NCBI GenBank assembly: GCA_903834785.1
Contig: CAILKP010000073.1
Coordinates: forward strand, 62,001-126,000
From: an uncultured bacterium
GTDB lineage: Bacteria > Planctomycetota > Phycisphaerae > Phycisphaerales > UBA1924
Direction: 5' to 3'
DNA: 64,000 nucleotides
Shown here: positions 1-8,942 of the stretch, piece by piece
Position numbering within the stretch: position 1 is the first letter of the stretch
How the letters are laid out: each line of letters opens with the position of its first letter
Position numbers and translations under genes: made by a program
The notes under the pieces: model-generated
Database searches by the model: none
What the model was told of the DNA's origin: nothing
The model's input: only the letters and a program-made list of their open reading frames with translations

Positions 1-993
1 CGTGGTGCGCTGAAGAACCTGGATTGTGCCCCGGTGTCGATGGAGGAGTTCGTCGGCATCACCAAGCACATCCTCGATGACGACCAGCAGGCTGACCTGG
101 CCAAGTTCGGTTCGGTGGACTTTGCGTACGACTACGACGACAACGCCCGATTCCGCGTGAACCTGTTCCAAGCCCGCGGCAAGCTGTCGGTTGCGGCCCG
201 ACTGATCACCAGCAACATCCGCCGGTTCGAGGACCTCTACCTCCCGCCGATGATGGCGGAGATCGCCATGCAGCCGCAGGGCATCGTGCTGCTGAGCGGT
301 GTGACCGGCTCGGGTAAGTCGACGACGATCGCGGCCATGCTCGACTATGTCAACGAGCGCAAGCCGGTGCACATTGTGACGATCGAAGATCCGATCGAGT
401 ACATCTTCACCGACAAGAAGGCGGTGATCAACCAGCGTGAGATCGGCATCGACTGCCTGGACTTCAAGATCGCGCTGCGTGCTCTGGTTCGCGAGAACCC
501 CGACGTCGTGCTCGTCGGCGAAATGCGTGACCAGGAGACCTTCGAGGCCGCCCTTCACGCCGCCGAAACAGGCCACCTGGTGTACGGAACCATCCACGCG
601 TCGAGCACGACGCAGACGTTCAGCCGTATTTACGGTCTGTTCGAGACCGAGGAAGTCGAGCAGGTCCGGCGCATTCTGGCCTACCAGATGCGAGCGTTCG
701 TGTACCAGAAGCTGCTGCCGACGCTGCACGCCCATATCCCTCGCATCCCCGGCCTTGAGATCATGATCAACAACGGAGTCGTCCGCAAGGCCGTGCTCGA
801 GGGCCGCGAGGGCGAGCTGCGCGAGTATCTCAAGAGCATCGAAGCCCGGCAGACCGGCATGGTGGACTTCAACGGTTCGCTCATCGAACTGGTGGAGAAG
901 GAAATGATCTCCCTGCGTGTCGCCGAAGACGCGACCCCCAACCTTGACGAGTTCCGCATGCGGCTCAAGAAGATGGGCGGCGGCAGCCGCTGA
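1..993 (+). CDS. PilT/GspE-type secretion or pilus ATPase (5'-truncated by window edge)
   Basis: The reading frame is open from base 1, so the gene starts upstream and only about 330 C-terminal residues are present. It has the full core of a type II secretion/type IV pilus hexameric ATPase: Walker A GVTGSGKST, the Asp box TIEDPIEY, Walker B NPDVVLVGEMRD and the His box ETGHLVYGTIHAS. The MRDxET motif and the short tail without a tetracysteine zinc site point to the PilT (retraction) branch rather than GspE/PilB. Such enzymes hydrolyse ATP at the inner-membrane base of pili or secretion systems. A second, degenerate family member follows 286 bp downstream on the same strand, so the two may work together (inference). 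A GC-rich inverted repeat without a T-run lies just after the stop. Confidence 0.9.
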   Translation, partial: RGALKNLDCAPVSMEEFVGITKHILDDDQQADLAKFGSVDFAYDYDDNARFRVNLFQARGKLSVAARLITSNIRRFEDLYLPPMMAEIAMQPQGIVLLSGVTGSGKSTTIAAMLDYVNERKPVHIVTIEDPIEYIFTDKKAVINQREIGIDCLDFKIALRALVRENPDVVLVGEMRDQETFEAALHAAETGHLVYGTIHASSTTQTFSRIYGLFETEEVEQVRRILAYQMRAFVYQKLLPTLHAHIPRIPGLEIMINNGVVRKAVLEGREGELREYLKSIEARQTGMVDFNGSLIELVEKEMISLRVAEDATPNLDEFRMRLKKMGGGSR

Positions 994-1279
994 TGAGCGG
1001 GGGGCCGCCCCGCCCTGTCGGTTGGATGCTCCCCCCAACGGAGGACGTCCGGCAGGCCGGGGGACAGGGGAGCGGCCTCACTTTCCACGTCTTGGCCCTG
1101 TTATCTGTCGTTCTGCTTTGGTACACTTGCCCCCATCCTGAAGCCCCCCCGCCCGAGGGCACGGTGTGTTCTGAGAGATCGGGCGGCGTTGTCTTCGCCT
1201 TGTAGTTTTGATGCTCTCGTTGACAGTTGCTTGTTGAGTTCTGACTGGTTCATCACCCCCGGACCTCCCCGGAGTCGCC

Positions 1280-3043
1280 ATGGCCCTTGCTGATCCCACG
1301 AACGTTCCGGCTTTTTCGCTCAGCCTCGCGGCTGAGGGTGGCCTGTTTCTGATCTCGTTCTGGAAGCCTCTGGTTTTCCTGCCGTTTGTCTGCGCCTGGG
1401 GATGGGTGATCTCCAACGTCTACGACAAGCACGCGGCACGGTTCTTCCTTCCGCGGGAGAACTGGAACCTGGCCCACTTGTGCGCGGGGCTGGTGGCGGT
1501 TCTGGGCGGGTTCGGCCTGCCGCTGATGCTGAACCTTGAGGGCGCGGCCGGTTTCATTGTCGGGCTTCTGCTGACAATCGTGATTCTGGCCGCGGACATC
1601 GCGGCCTACGCCTGGGCAGTCAAGCGTGACGACCGCGTTCCGGAGCAGTTCAAGATCGGCTTCAACATCGGTGCCCGTATGGCGGCGTCCAAGGCGGCCA
1701 AGCAGGCTGCCAAGTCCGCGGCAGCGGTGCGGCTGGCGATTCGCGGATCGGACAAAGCGATCATCCCGGCTCCGGCCCAGGAAACACCTGAGTTTGAACT
1801 GCGGATTGCGGCGGAGGAACTTTACCTCAAGGCGATGACCAATCGCGCCAGTCAGTTGGATTTCAATCCGACGGGTAAGGACAACTCCTATGCGGCCAGC
1901 GTGATCGTCGATGGCGTGCGGACTTCGCTGTCCACCCTGCCGGCCCAACAGGCCGTCAAGGTGATGGATTTCTGGCGTGCAGCCGGCAAGATGGAGATCG
2001 CCGACCGCCGCAAGAAGCAGGTCCGCGACATCGTCGTCGAGCAGGGCACGGTCAAGCGCACGGTGCGGATGACATCGGTCGGCATCCAGGGTGGTATGCG
2101 GCTCTCGATGCTCTTCGACCCGGTCGCCGCGGTGCTCCGCAAGCCCGAGGAACTGGGTCTGCTGGACTCGCAGATGGCGGAACTCAAGCGAGTGGTCGAC
2201 GACCCCAAGATGGGCGTCGTGCTGGTCGCAGGCCTGCCGGACGGCGGACGCACCACGGTGCTGTACACGCTGCTGGGCATGCATGATGCGTACACCGGGC
2301 AGGTGACCACCGCCGAGATGGAGCCGCAGGCACCGCTGGAAGGCATCAAGGCCAACTCGTTTGAGGAAATGGCTGAGGGGTCCGACTTCTCGACGATGGT
2401 GCGTTCGATCCTTCGTCGCGACCCCAATGCACTTGGTGTCGCCGAGTGCCCCGACGCGAACACTGCCAAGGAAGTGGCCAAGGCCGAAGGTGAGCGGGTC
2501 CGTTTGTACCTGTGCATGAAGGCGGAAGACTCCATGAAGGCGGTGGAGCAGTACTTCCAGCTCGTTGGCGACAACGCACTGGCCGCCAAGCACCTGCGGG
2601 GCGTCATCGCCCACCGGCTGGTGCGCAAGCTTTGCAGCAACTGCCGTGCACCGGTTCAGCCGACTCCGGACCTGCTCAAGAAGCTGGGTGTGCCGGAGGG
2701 CAAGTCCGCCCAGCTGTTCCGCAAGGGCGGGCAGGTGATCATCAAGAACAAGCAGGAGACCTGCCCTGTGTGCTCCGGCGGCGGCTACCTGGGTCAGGAG
2801 GGTGTCTTTGAGGTTTACCAGTTCGGTGACGAGGAGCGTGCCGCTCTCGAGCAGGCGAACTTCACGGGCCTCAAGGCGGCCATTCGCAAGAAGCAGCTTC
2901 CCGGCCTGGGCGATGCTGCACGGGCAAAGGTGATCCGGGGTTCGACCTCCGTTGACGAGATGACGCGGGTGTTCGCACCGGCGGCTGCGGCCAAGCCCGC
3001 ACAGCCGGCACAGGCAGCCGCGGCCTCGGCCAAGCCGGCTTGA
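1280..3043 (+). CDS. Membrane-anchored GspE-like protein with degenerate Walker A
   Basis: 587 residues. The N-terminus carries about three hydrophobic segments (near residues 15-40, 65-85 and 90-113), followed by a GspE/PilB-like ATPase region. The Walker A equivalent near residue 318 reads GLPDGGRTT, so the invariant Lys is Arg. The Walker B region DPNALGVAECPD keeps the acidic residue, but the usual His box is replaced by a sequence without the GTLH pattern. The zinc tetracysteine typical of GspE is intact: CSNC near residue 452 and CPVC near 495, followed by GYLGQEGVFEV. The tail is Ala/Pro-rich. I infer a membrane-tethered ATPase relative with reduced or no ATP hydrolysis, perhaps a structural partner of the preceding ATPase. 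The ATG start follows GGAG at 1269-1272. Confidence 0.8.
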   Translation: MALADPTNVPAFSLSLAAEGGLFLISFWKPLVFLPFVCAWGWVISNVYDKHAARFFLPRENWNLAHLCAGLVAVLGGFGLPLMLNLEGAAGFIVGLLLTIVILAADIAAYAWAVKRDDRVPEQFKIGFNIGARMAASKAAKQAAKSAAAVRLAIRGSDKAIIPAPAQETPEFELRIAAEELYLKAMTNRASQLDFNPTGKDNSYAASVIVDGVRTSLSTLPAQQAVKVMDFWRAAGKMEIADRRKKQVRDIVVEQGTVKRTVRMTSVGIQGGMRLSMLFDPVAAVLRKPEELGLLDSQMAELKRVVDDPKMGVVLVAGLPDGGRTTVLYTLLGMHDAYTGQVTTAEMEPQAPLEGIKANSFEEMAEGSDFSTMVRSILRRDPNALGVAECPDANTAKEVAKAEGERVRLYLCMKAEDSMKAVEQYFQLVGDNALAAKHLRGVIAHRLVRKLCSNCRAPVQPTPDLLKKLGVPEGKSAQLFRKGGQVIIKNKQETCPVCSGGGYLGQEGVFEVYQFGDEERAALEQANFTGLKAAIRKKQLPGLGDAARAKVIRGSTSVDEMTRVFAPAAAAKPAQPAQAAAASAKPA

Positions 3044-3184
3044 ACCGCGGTAACACGCACTCAAGCGTTTGTGCGAGGCTGAGGGGGAACTGGAGTTGGT
3101 CTGATTTTGAGCAGGTGACCGAGCAGAACTGAAGTGTCCGACCGGCGTCTGAAGGACAGACCCCGGCGTGAAGGAAACCCGATC

Positions 3185-4957
3185 ATGATTCTCTTTCTGA
3201 TTATCTCTGCCATCATCGCCGGCGTCACCTATCTGTGGTCGGCGCGAGGGTTTTACTCCTCGCTGCTGAACATGGTGGTCACGATCTGTTCCGCGGTGAT
3301 CGCCGTGGGTGTCTGGGAGCCGACGGCCTACTGGCTGATGGACCAGTTGACGGATCAGTGGCTGCTCGATGGCGTCTGGGGCATGGCGCTGGTCGTGCCG
3401 TTCGTCATCATTCAGGCCGTGCTGAGTCTGGCGGTCAACGCGGTTCTGCGTGCGAATGTGAAGGTCAACAGTGCCGCGGACTACGTCGGCGGTGCGGTTT
3501 GCGGGCTGGTGGCCGGGTTCATGTGCGCGGGCATCATCCTGCAGTCGGGGGCGATGCTGCGTGCCAAGGCGGATGCGATCTCCGAGCCGATGGTGATCCG
3601 CGAGTCGGGCAGCGGTGCTCCGGTGCGGTCATCCGGTCTGCTGCTTCCGTATGACCGGATGTTCGGGTCACTGATGAGCGGGCTGTCCTCAACGACGTTC
3701 TCGACCGGCACGCCTCTGGCTTCCTGGCGGCCGCAGTTTGCTGATGAGCCCTACCTGCTGCGCATGGGCCCCAGCGACATGTTCCTGAAGTACAGCTACA
3801 AGCCCGGCGACGCCAAGCTGAAGGGTCGCTACACCGTCGGTAAGGATGCTCAGCTTCCGCTGAAGGACCTGGTCGGGGACTCCAAGCCGGTCAAGGCGAT
3901 CAACGGCGAGATGGTTTCGCCCCAGAGCTATGTTGAGGGCTATGTCGTGCAGTTCGGTGCCGGAGCTCGCGAGCAGGGCGGTCAGGTTGTTGTCGGGCCG
4001 GGCATGTTCACGCTGGTGATGAAGAACCGTCAGAGCGACACCGTGATCACGGCGCACCCGTTTGCGATGGTCAGTCAGGCCAAGGGTGAGAGTCTTGACA
4101 TGGGTCGCTGGCGTTTCGATACGCCGGAGATGTATGTCTCATCGGCTGGCGCCGGTTCCGATCCCGTCATGGCCTTTGAGTTCATGATTCCCCGTGGTGA
4201 CTGGGTGCCCATGGCGCTCTACGTCCGCGGCATCCGCCACCCGCTGCTTGATGAGACCGTTGAGCCGGCCAAGGAGCGTGCGCCGAGCAAGCAGTTCGCC
4301 TCGATCGCCGAGTACACCGATTTCTACCAGGGCACCGGAGTCATCGAGTTCTCCGGAGGCACGGGCCAGATCGTGACCGAGGGCTCGGGCAAGATCAATA
4401 CTCGCCGCACCGAACCGGGCGATCTGCCTCTCAGGGACACGAACTTCATCGGTGACCGCTTCAACAAGTCGTACATGAACGGCCTTGAGCTGGACGCCAA
4501 GAAGCAGATCATCAACGGTGAGGCGACGCTGGCGGCCGAGGCCGTGCTGGGTGTCGGTACCGACAAGAGCCTGATGGTCGAGAACTTTGCCGCCGGCGAC
4601 AGTTCGGTCATCATCCGCGTGGATGCAGGCCCCAAGAGCCGCTGGTTCATTCGCGGCGACAAGAGCGAGGGCGCAACCGGCGCACCGAAGCTGATCGACG
4701 ACAAGGGCCAGGTCTTTGAGTGCATCGGCTACTACTACCGCCGTGGCAACGACATCCGAGTCCGTTTCACGCCGGGCCGCCCGGTCAAGGAGAAGTCGGA
4801 ACTGCCGAGCATCTCCAAGACTGACGACACGATCAAGTTCTTCCTGATCTTCCGCGTCAGCCTTAACGCCGGCATCAAGCAGTACGCCGTGGGCAACACG
4901 GTGCTTGATGAGCTGGAGCCGCCGCTGGTGTACGACAAGCCTCAGATCCCACGGTAA
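3185..4957 (+). CDS. CvpA-like membrane protein with large C-terminal extracytoplasmic region
   Basis: 590 residues from the ATG at 3185, chosen because AAGGAAA lies just upstream and the protein then begins directly with a membrane segment (MILFLIISAI). A GTG at 3134 would add 17 charged residues. The first ~150 residues have about four hydrophobic segments and resemble the CvpA family (colicin V production/membrane scaffold). The remaining ~430 residues are soluble-looking, rich in beta-type sequence, and match no family I recognise. The gene is the third in a same-strand set with the two ATPase-type genes and is closed by a strong terminator at 5010. The CvpA assignment rests on the N-terminus only. 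The role of the C-terminal part is unknown. Confidence 0.6.
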   Translation: MILFLIISAIIAGVTYLWSARGFYSSLLNMVVTICSAVIAVGVWEPTAYWLMDQLTDQWLLDGVWGMALVVPFVIIQAVLSLAVNAVLRANVKVNSAADYVGGAVCGLVAGFMCAGIILQSGAMLRAKADAISEPMVIRESGSGAPVRSSGLLLPYDRMFGSLMSGLSSTTFSTGTPLASWRPQFADEPYLLRMGPSDMFLKYSYKPGDAKLKGRYTVGKDAQLPLKDLVGDSKPVKAINGEMVSPQSYVEGYVVQFGAGAREQGGQVVVGPGMFTLVMKNRQSDTVITAHPFAMVSQAKGESLDMGRWRFDTPEMYVSSAGAGSDPVMAFEFMIPRGDWVPMALYVRGIRHPLLDETVEPAKERAPSKQFASIAEYTDFYQGTGVIEFSGGTGQIVTEGSGKINTRRTEPGDLPLRDTNFIGDRFNKSYMNGLELDAKKQIINGEATLAAEAVLGVGTDKSLMVENFAAGDSSVIIRVDAGPKSRWFIRGDKSEGATGAPKLIDDKGQVFECIGYYYRRGNDIRVRFTPGRPVKEKSELPSISKTDDTIKFFLIFRVSLNAGIKQYAVGNTVLDELEPPLVYDKPQIPR

Positions 4958-5009
4958 GCGATCGTGACCAGAGGGCTGCAGCGACCGTTTGTTTCAGTTG
5001 TTTGTTCGA

Positions 5010-5040
5010 CGATGCCCGCCTGAGTGCGGGCATCGTTTTT
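5010..5040 (+). terminator. Rho-independent terminator
   Basis: A 10-bp perfect stem (CGATGCCCGC with GCGGGCATCG) and a 6-base loop are followed directly by a T-run. It lies about 50 bases after the stop of the CvpA-like gene and separates the secretion-type genes from the adenylation enzyme. Confidence 0.9.
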
Positions 5041-5101
5041 GTTTGTCGGGACTGATATCCTCGGTCTGCAGCGGCGGGAAAGATTCGGCGGTATAAAGTC
5101 C

Positions 5102-5107
5102 TATAAT
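5102..5107 (+). promoter_or_regulatory. Candidate -10 box (TATAAT)
   Basis: A perfect TATAAT sits between the upstream terminator and the adenylation-thioesterase gene. I find no convincing -35 hexamer at 16-18 bases upstream. It fits a transcription start near 5114, ahead of the proposed TTG start at 5233. Confidence 0.35.
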
Positions 5108-5232
5108 CCGACAAGGGCCAGCAGACTTGGTTGTTCGAACTCGGGGCGGCCAAGGGCGTAGGGCATCCGGTCGATCACGAGCACTGTTGCGGGCATTCCG
5201 TCCCGCCCGGTTTGGATGGTGGAGTTGCTGAC

Positions 5233-7785
5233 TTGACCACGTTCTGGCAGAACCCATTTGATGATGCGTGGACGGTCTCGTCGCTGCTCGACGAGGCGTC
5301 GGTGCTCCATGGTCAGCGAGTGGCGCTGTTCAGCGAGTCGCATGGCTCGCTGACGCATGGCCAGATCCGCGAGCGAGCATCGCGCCTGCGCGGGGCCATC
5401 CGCCAGATCGCGACGGCCAGCACCCGCACAGTGGCGTGCCTGGCGTCGTTGAACGCTCCGCTGTACATCGCAGCGCACGCAATCTTCACCTCGGGCTTCG
5501 GGTACGCCGCGCTTGAGCCGGATGCGCCTGACAGCCGAAACCTCATGTGCCTGGACGACTGCGGGGCGGACATCATTATCGCTGATTCCGAGTCCGAGGA
5601 GCGGGCCGAGCGGCTGGCGGAGGGGAAGCGCCGGATCATCCGCATCGAACAAGCCCTTGAGGCCGGACCTGCGGTTGAGGCGGTCCGTGTTGATCCCGCG
5701 GCTCCTGCGGCATTCATCTTCACTAGTGGTTCGACCGGCCGGCCGAAGGCCGTCGTGCGTTCGCACCGGAGCCTGGCGCACGCGATTTACTGTCTGGGCA
5801 AGAACTATCGCTACGGGCCGACAGAGACGATGCTGTATCCCGGGTCGCCCGGGCACGTGGGCAGTCTCAATGACGTTCTGAGCTGTCTTCTGACCGGGAT
5901 GAAGTCCGTCCCCAACGACATCCGTCGGATTGACTTTCCGACGATCTGCCGGCTGCTGGCGGAGCATCAGGTCACCATCCTGGCGATGCCGCCGTCGCTG
6001 CTGCGGCTGCTGTTGCGGGAACTCTCGCCGATCCGTCACCGCCTGTCACTGGACCGCATCATCGCAAGTGGCGAGCCCCTGCTCCGGAGCGACATCGCTC
6101 TCTGCGTTGAGAGCGTCGGCGAGCGATGTGAACTCTGGCAGAACTATGGCTCGACGGAAACCGGCCCGATGTACGCGGGCAGCTACACGCTGGCTGATGC
6201 CGCAGGAAGCGGCCCGCTGCCGCTGCGGACGGCCCACCACGGCTGCCGGATCGAGATTGTGACCGACGGCAGCGTTGTGCCCGCGGGCGAAACTGGTTCG
6301 ATTCGTGTGCGTTCAAGCTACCTGGCCGACGGATACCTCAACGCCCCGGCCGAGCAGGCCGCGAGGTTCGGCGCTGATGCAGCCGGACCGTACTTCGATA
6401 TCGGTGATCAGGCCTCGCTGAGCGGTGATGGTGCGCTGCAGGTACACGGGCGTGAGGACCGGCAGATCAAGCTGCACGGCCGGCGGCTGGAGCTCGGCGA
6501 TGTCGAGTCGGCGATTCTGACCGACCGCACGTGGTCCGAGGCTGTGGTGGTACAGGCCCGAACAGCCGGTTCCGGCACCAGTGGAACGCTGGTCGGGTTG
6601 CTCCGCTCTGCCGCGGCAGGGGGTGGTGACGTGCAGGGGCTGCGGGAGCGGCTCGCCGGCAAGTTGCCGCTGGCGGCGATTCCACGGCGGTTCGTGGTTG
6701 TTCCGGAACTACCTCGGACGACGACTGGCAAGGTGGATCTGGCGGCGGCGCAGCGCCTGGCCGAGGCCAGCGTGGGAGCGCGTCCGGCTGGCAAGGGCGG
6801 GCCGCCACAGGGTGTGGTTGAAAACTGGATCGCGGACTGCTGGGAATACGTCCTGGGTGTGACGCAGCCCGGACGCGAGGACTCGTTTCTTGACCTTGGC
6901 GGTGACTCACTTGCTGCTATTGAGCTGGCGATCCAGCTTGAGAAGCGAGCGGGCGTGCGGCTGGCGATCGATCGGATCATGCAGCATCCGACGATCGCCG
7001 AGCAGGTCGTGACGCTGGAGTCCGTCCGCCGGGTGCGTCCGTCGCCGATCATCCGCCTGCGTTCAGACGGACGCGGGCCTGTGCTGGTGCTGTTCCCGGG
7101 CGTGGGTGGGCACGCTTGGGTGTTTGCTGAACTGTGCCGCCGGCTCACGGTTTCCTGCGACATCTTGGCGGTCAGTCTAGTTGATGTGATGGGCACCGAT
7201 GGCGAGGAGTTGACCCACCGGGCGTTGTTGGATCTGGTGGTGACGACGATCCGAGACATCGAGCCGACCCGGAGGGTGGTTCTCGGCGGGTACTCGTTTG
7301 GCGCGGTAATCGCGGCGCACCTTGCCGGTGAGCTGGAACAAGCGGGGGGGCGGAGCGATCGTCTGCTGCTGCTGGATCCCTGTCCGCTGGTCTTCGGGTC
7401 GCTGATCAACCTGCCGCTGAGCGTGCGGCAGATCCGCGGGCTCATCCGCCGCGTGACGAATCTGACCGGGCAGAGTGAGGCCGAAGTTGCACTCGAACGG
7501 CAGGTCAACGCGATGGACCGGGCCTTGTCGGGGCTTTACCGCAAGACTCCCAAGTGCCCCAAGGAGCTTGCCATGTCGGTGATGCTCAGCAGCGATGGAG
7601 TCCGGGATTTAGGGAAGGCTGCTGAGTTGTTCGGGCGGCCGCTGAGCGGGCTTGATCTGGCGACGGACCCCGCAAAGCACCTCGAGTTGATGCGGCCGCC
7701 GTATGTGGACCGAACAGCCCGCTGGATGGAGTCCGTGCTGCAGCAGACTGAGGGCGCGACCGGCGAGCTTTCGGCGGCAGGATGA
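5233..7785 (+). CDS. Single-module NRPS-like enzyme: adenylation, carrier, thioesterase (A-T-TE)
   Basis: About 850 residues from a TTG at 5233 preceded by GGTGGAG. The frame stays open back to a TTG at 5131, so the start is uncertain. The adenylation domain shows TSGSTGRPK near residue 163, NYGSTETGP, YFDIGD, GREDRQIKLHG and the catalytic-Lys motif TTTGK near 500. A carrier domain follows with the phosphopantetheine Ser in LGGDSL near 558. A thioesterase ends the protein, with nucleophile Ser in GYSFG near 688, a likely Asp in LLLDP and a likely His near 816. There is no condensation domain. Enzymes of this layout activate one acid, load it on the carrier and release, dimerise or transfer it (established for A-T-TE families). 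The substrate cannot be read here. The stop overlaps the next start (ATGA), so the two are translationally coupled. Confidence 0.88.
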   Translation: MTTFWQNPFDDAWTVSSLLDEASVLHGQRVALFSESHGSLTHGQIRERASRLRGAIRQIATASTRTVACLASLNAPLYIAAHAIFTSGFGYAALEPDAPDSRNLMCLDDCGADIIIADSESEERAERLAEGKRRIIRIEQALEAGPAVEAVRVDPAAPAAFIFTSGSTGRPKAVVRSHRSLAHAIYCLGKNYRYGPTETMLYPGSPGHVGSLNDVLSCLLTGMKSVPNDIRRIDFPTICRLLAEHQVTILAMPPSLLRLLLRELSPIRHRLSLDRIIASGEPLLRSDIALCVESVGERCELWQNYGSTETGPMYAGSYTLADAAGSGPLPLRTAHHGCRIEIVTDGSVVPAGETGSIRVRSSYLADGYLNAPAEQAARFGADAAGPYFDIGDQASLSGDGALQVHGREDRQIKLHGRRLELGDVESAILTDRTWSEAVVVQARTAGSGTSGTLVGLLRSAAAGGGDVQGLRERLAGKLPLAAIPRRFVVVPELPRTTTGKVDLAAAQRLAEASVGARPAGKGGPPQGVVENWIADCWEYVLGVTQPGREDSFLDLGGDSLAAIELAIQLEKRAGVRLAIDRIMQHPTIAEQVVTLESVRRVRPSPIIRLRSDGRGPVLVLFPGVGGHAWVFAELCRRLTVSCDILAVSLVDVMGTDGEELTHRALLDLVVTTIRDIEPTRRVVLGGYSFGAVIAAHLAGELEQAGGRSDRLLLLDPCPLVFGSLINLPLSVRQIRGLIRRVTNLTGQSEAEVALERQVNAMDRALSGLYRKTPKCPKELAMSVMLSSDGVRDLGKAAELFGRPLSGLDLATDPAKHLELMRPPYVDRTARWMESVLQQTEGATGELSAAG

Positions 7786-8411
7786 GGCGACGTGCTGGGC
7801 TGCGGGAGCTGGCGTGCATTACAATCGGCGTGTGCTCAGCCTTCACCCACGCACTGCTTGGGCTGGCGATTGTCCGGATCGGTACCGGCGCAAAGGTGCC
7901 CGCGCGGCTCTGGGTTGCAGGGGCACTCCTTGCCGCAGCACCGGACCTTGATGCCCTGAGCTACTCGCTTGGTCTGGGGCTCTCGGATCATCCGTGGTGG
8001 AGCCATCGGGGCTTGACCCACAGCGTGCCTTTTGCCGCTGCGGCTGCGGCGATTGTGACAGTGCTGCTGTTTCCATGGTGGCGGCGTGAGGAACAGGCGA
8101 TTCCGTGGTGGCGGGTCTGGCTGATCCTGACGGTGGCGATGGCCTTCCATGGTCTGACTGATCTGCTGACCAACGGCGGTGCGGGGATCGCGCTGTTCTC
8201 GCCTGTGGACCCGTACCGCTACCGATGGCGATTCACGCCGGTGGAGGTGTCACCGCTGTCGATCCGTCTGTTCTTCAGCGAGTGGGGGCTGCGGGTGATC
8301 TGGAGCGAGCTGCGATGGGTGATCGCGCCGGCCGCTGCGGTGGTCGCGGTGGTGCAAGGGATCCGGTGGTGGATAGCCGCGAGAACTCGCGGGCAATCAA
8401 GCCCGACTTGA
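7782..8411 (+). CDS. YdjM-type (DUF457) membrane-bound metal-dependent hydrolase
   Basis: 209 residues with four to five hydrophobic segments. The conserved polar motifs of the YdjM/DUF457 family are present: THALLG near the start, APDLDALSY, HRGLTHS, FHGLTDLLTN and FSPVDPYRYRW. These His and Asp residues are thought to form a metal site in the membrane, and the biochemical substrate is poorly known. The ATG overlaps the stop of the A-T-TE gene, so the proteins are probably made together and may act on the same lipid or acyl product (inference). A GTG at 7830 would remove the first 16 residues and is an alternative start. Its 3' end overlaps the convergent gene by 15 bases. Confidence 0.8.
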   Translation: MRRRAGLRELACITIGVCSAFTHALLGLAIVRIGTGAKVPARLWVAGALLAAAPDLDALSYSLGLGLSDHPWWSHRGLTHSVPFAAAAAAIVTVLLFPWWRREEQAIPWWRVWLILTVAMAFHGLTDLLTNGGAGIALFSPVDPYRYRWRFTPVEVSPLSIRLFFSEWGLRVIWSELRWVIAPAAAVVAVVQGIRWWIAARTRGQSSPT

Positions 8412-8894
8412 CGGTGCCGGGGCTGTTTCGGCGGCGTTGTCCGCAGGGGTGTCCGCCAGTGCATCGGCAAGAATGTGCTCACCTGGACGCTGGTCGTTGC
8501 TGCGGGGGACGCGATCGTTAATGGCACCGCAATGGCCGCAGGAAACGCCATAGACGTCGGGAGACGCTGATGCCGGAAGCGGGGTGCCGCAGGTCATACA
8601 GCGGGTTTGATCGAGAGAAGACGCGACCCGGCTGACGGAGACGACGGCTGCGGCCAGCGCGACGGAGAGCACGGGAATCCAACCGCCGCCAATGAAGCTG
8701 ATGGTGGCAAATGCGGTCAGCAGGGCGGCAAGCGTCCATCCCAAGGCCTTCCAGCGGAGCTTGTGGATAAAGGCAGTGCCGGTGTCCTTGATCTGCGCCA
8801 CCGTGAAGCCAGCACGGGCCCGGAGGCCTGCCGCGGTATCCGCGGGGGCGGGATTGGAATCGGCGTTCTTGGCGGCAGGCGTGGAGTCGGACAC
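8397..8894 (-). CDS. Small membrane protein with zinc-ribbon motif, unknown function
   Basis: 165 residues. After an Ala/Pro-rich N-terminus there is a hydrophobic double segment (residues ~48-82), then a CMTCGTPLP...CGHCGAIND pair of CxxC motifs typical of a zinc ribbon, and a low-complexity acidic/Ala-rich tail. I recognise no named family. It lies 48 bp downstream of a second gene that also joins a zinc ribbon to membrane segments, and the two are probably co-transcribed. Its end overlaps the convergent hydrolase gene by 15 bases, which is unusual but small. Function unknown. Confidence 0.6.
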   Translation of the reverse strand: MSDSTPAAKNADSNPAPADTAAGLRARAGFTVAQIKDTGTAFIHKLRWKALGWTLAALLTAFATISFIGGGWIPVLSVALAAAVVSVSRVASSLDQTRCMTCGTPLPASASPDVYGVSCGHCGAINDRVPRSNDQRPGEHILADALADTPADNAAETAPAPSSRA

Positions 8895-8942
8895 GGTGGG
8901 GCTCGTCGGGTCGGAGAAGGGTCGGATGCTCAGGGCGGGATT

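Noticed and set aside
998-1013. GC-rich inverted repeat after the first ATPase gene
   Set aside because: Short stem without a T-run, so not called a terminator.
1253-3064. 603-residue open frame on the minus strand over the GspE-like gene
   Set aside because: Rich in His, Arg and Leu without recognisable domains and lying wholly opposite a gene with clear motifs. Expected by chance at this GC content.
6408-7508. 366-residue minus-strand frame over the A-T-TE gene
   Set aside because: Ser/Arg/Pro-rich shadow with no family signature.
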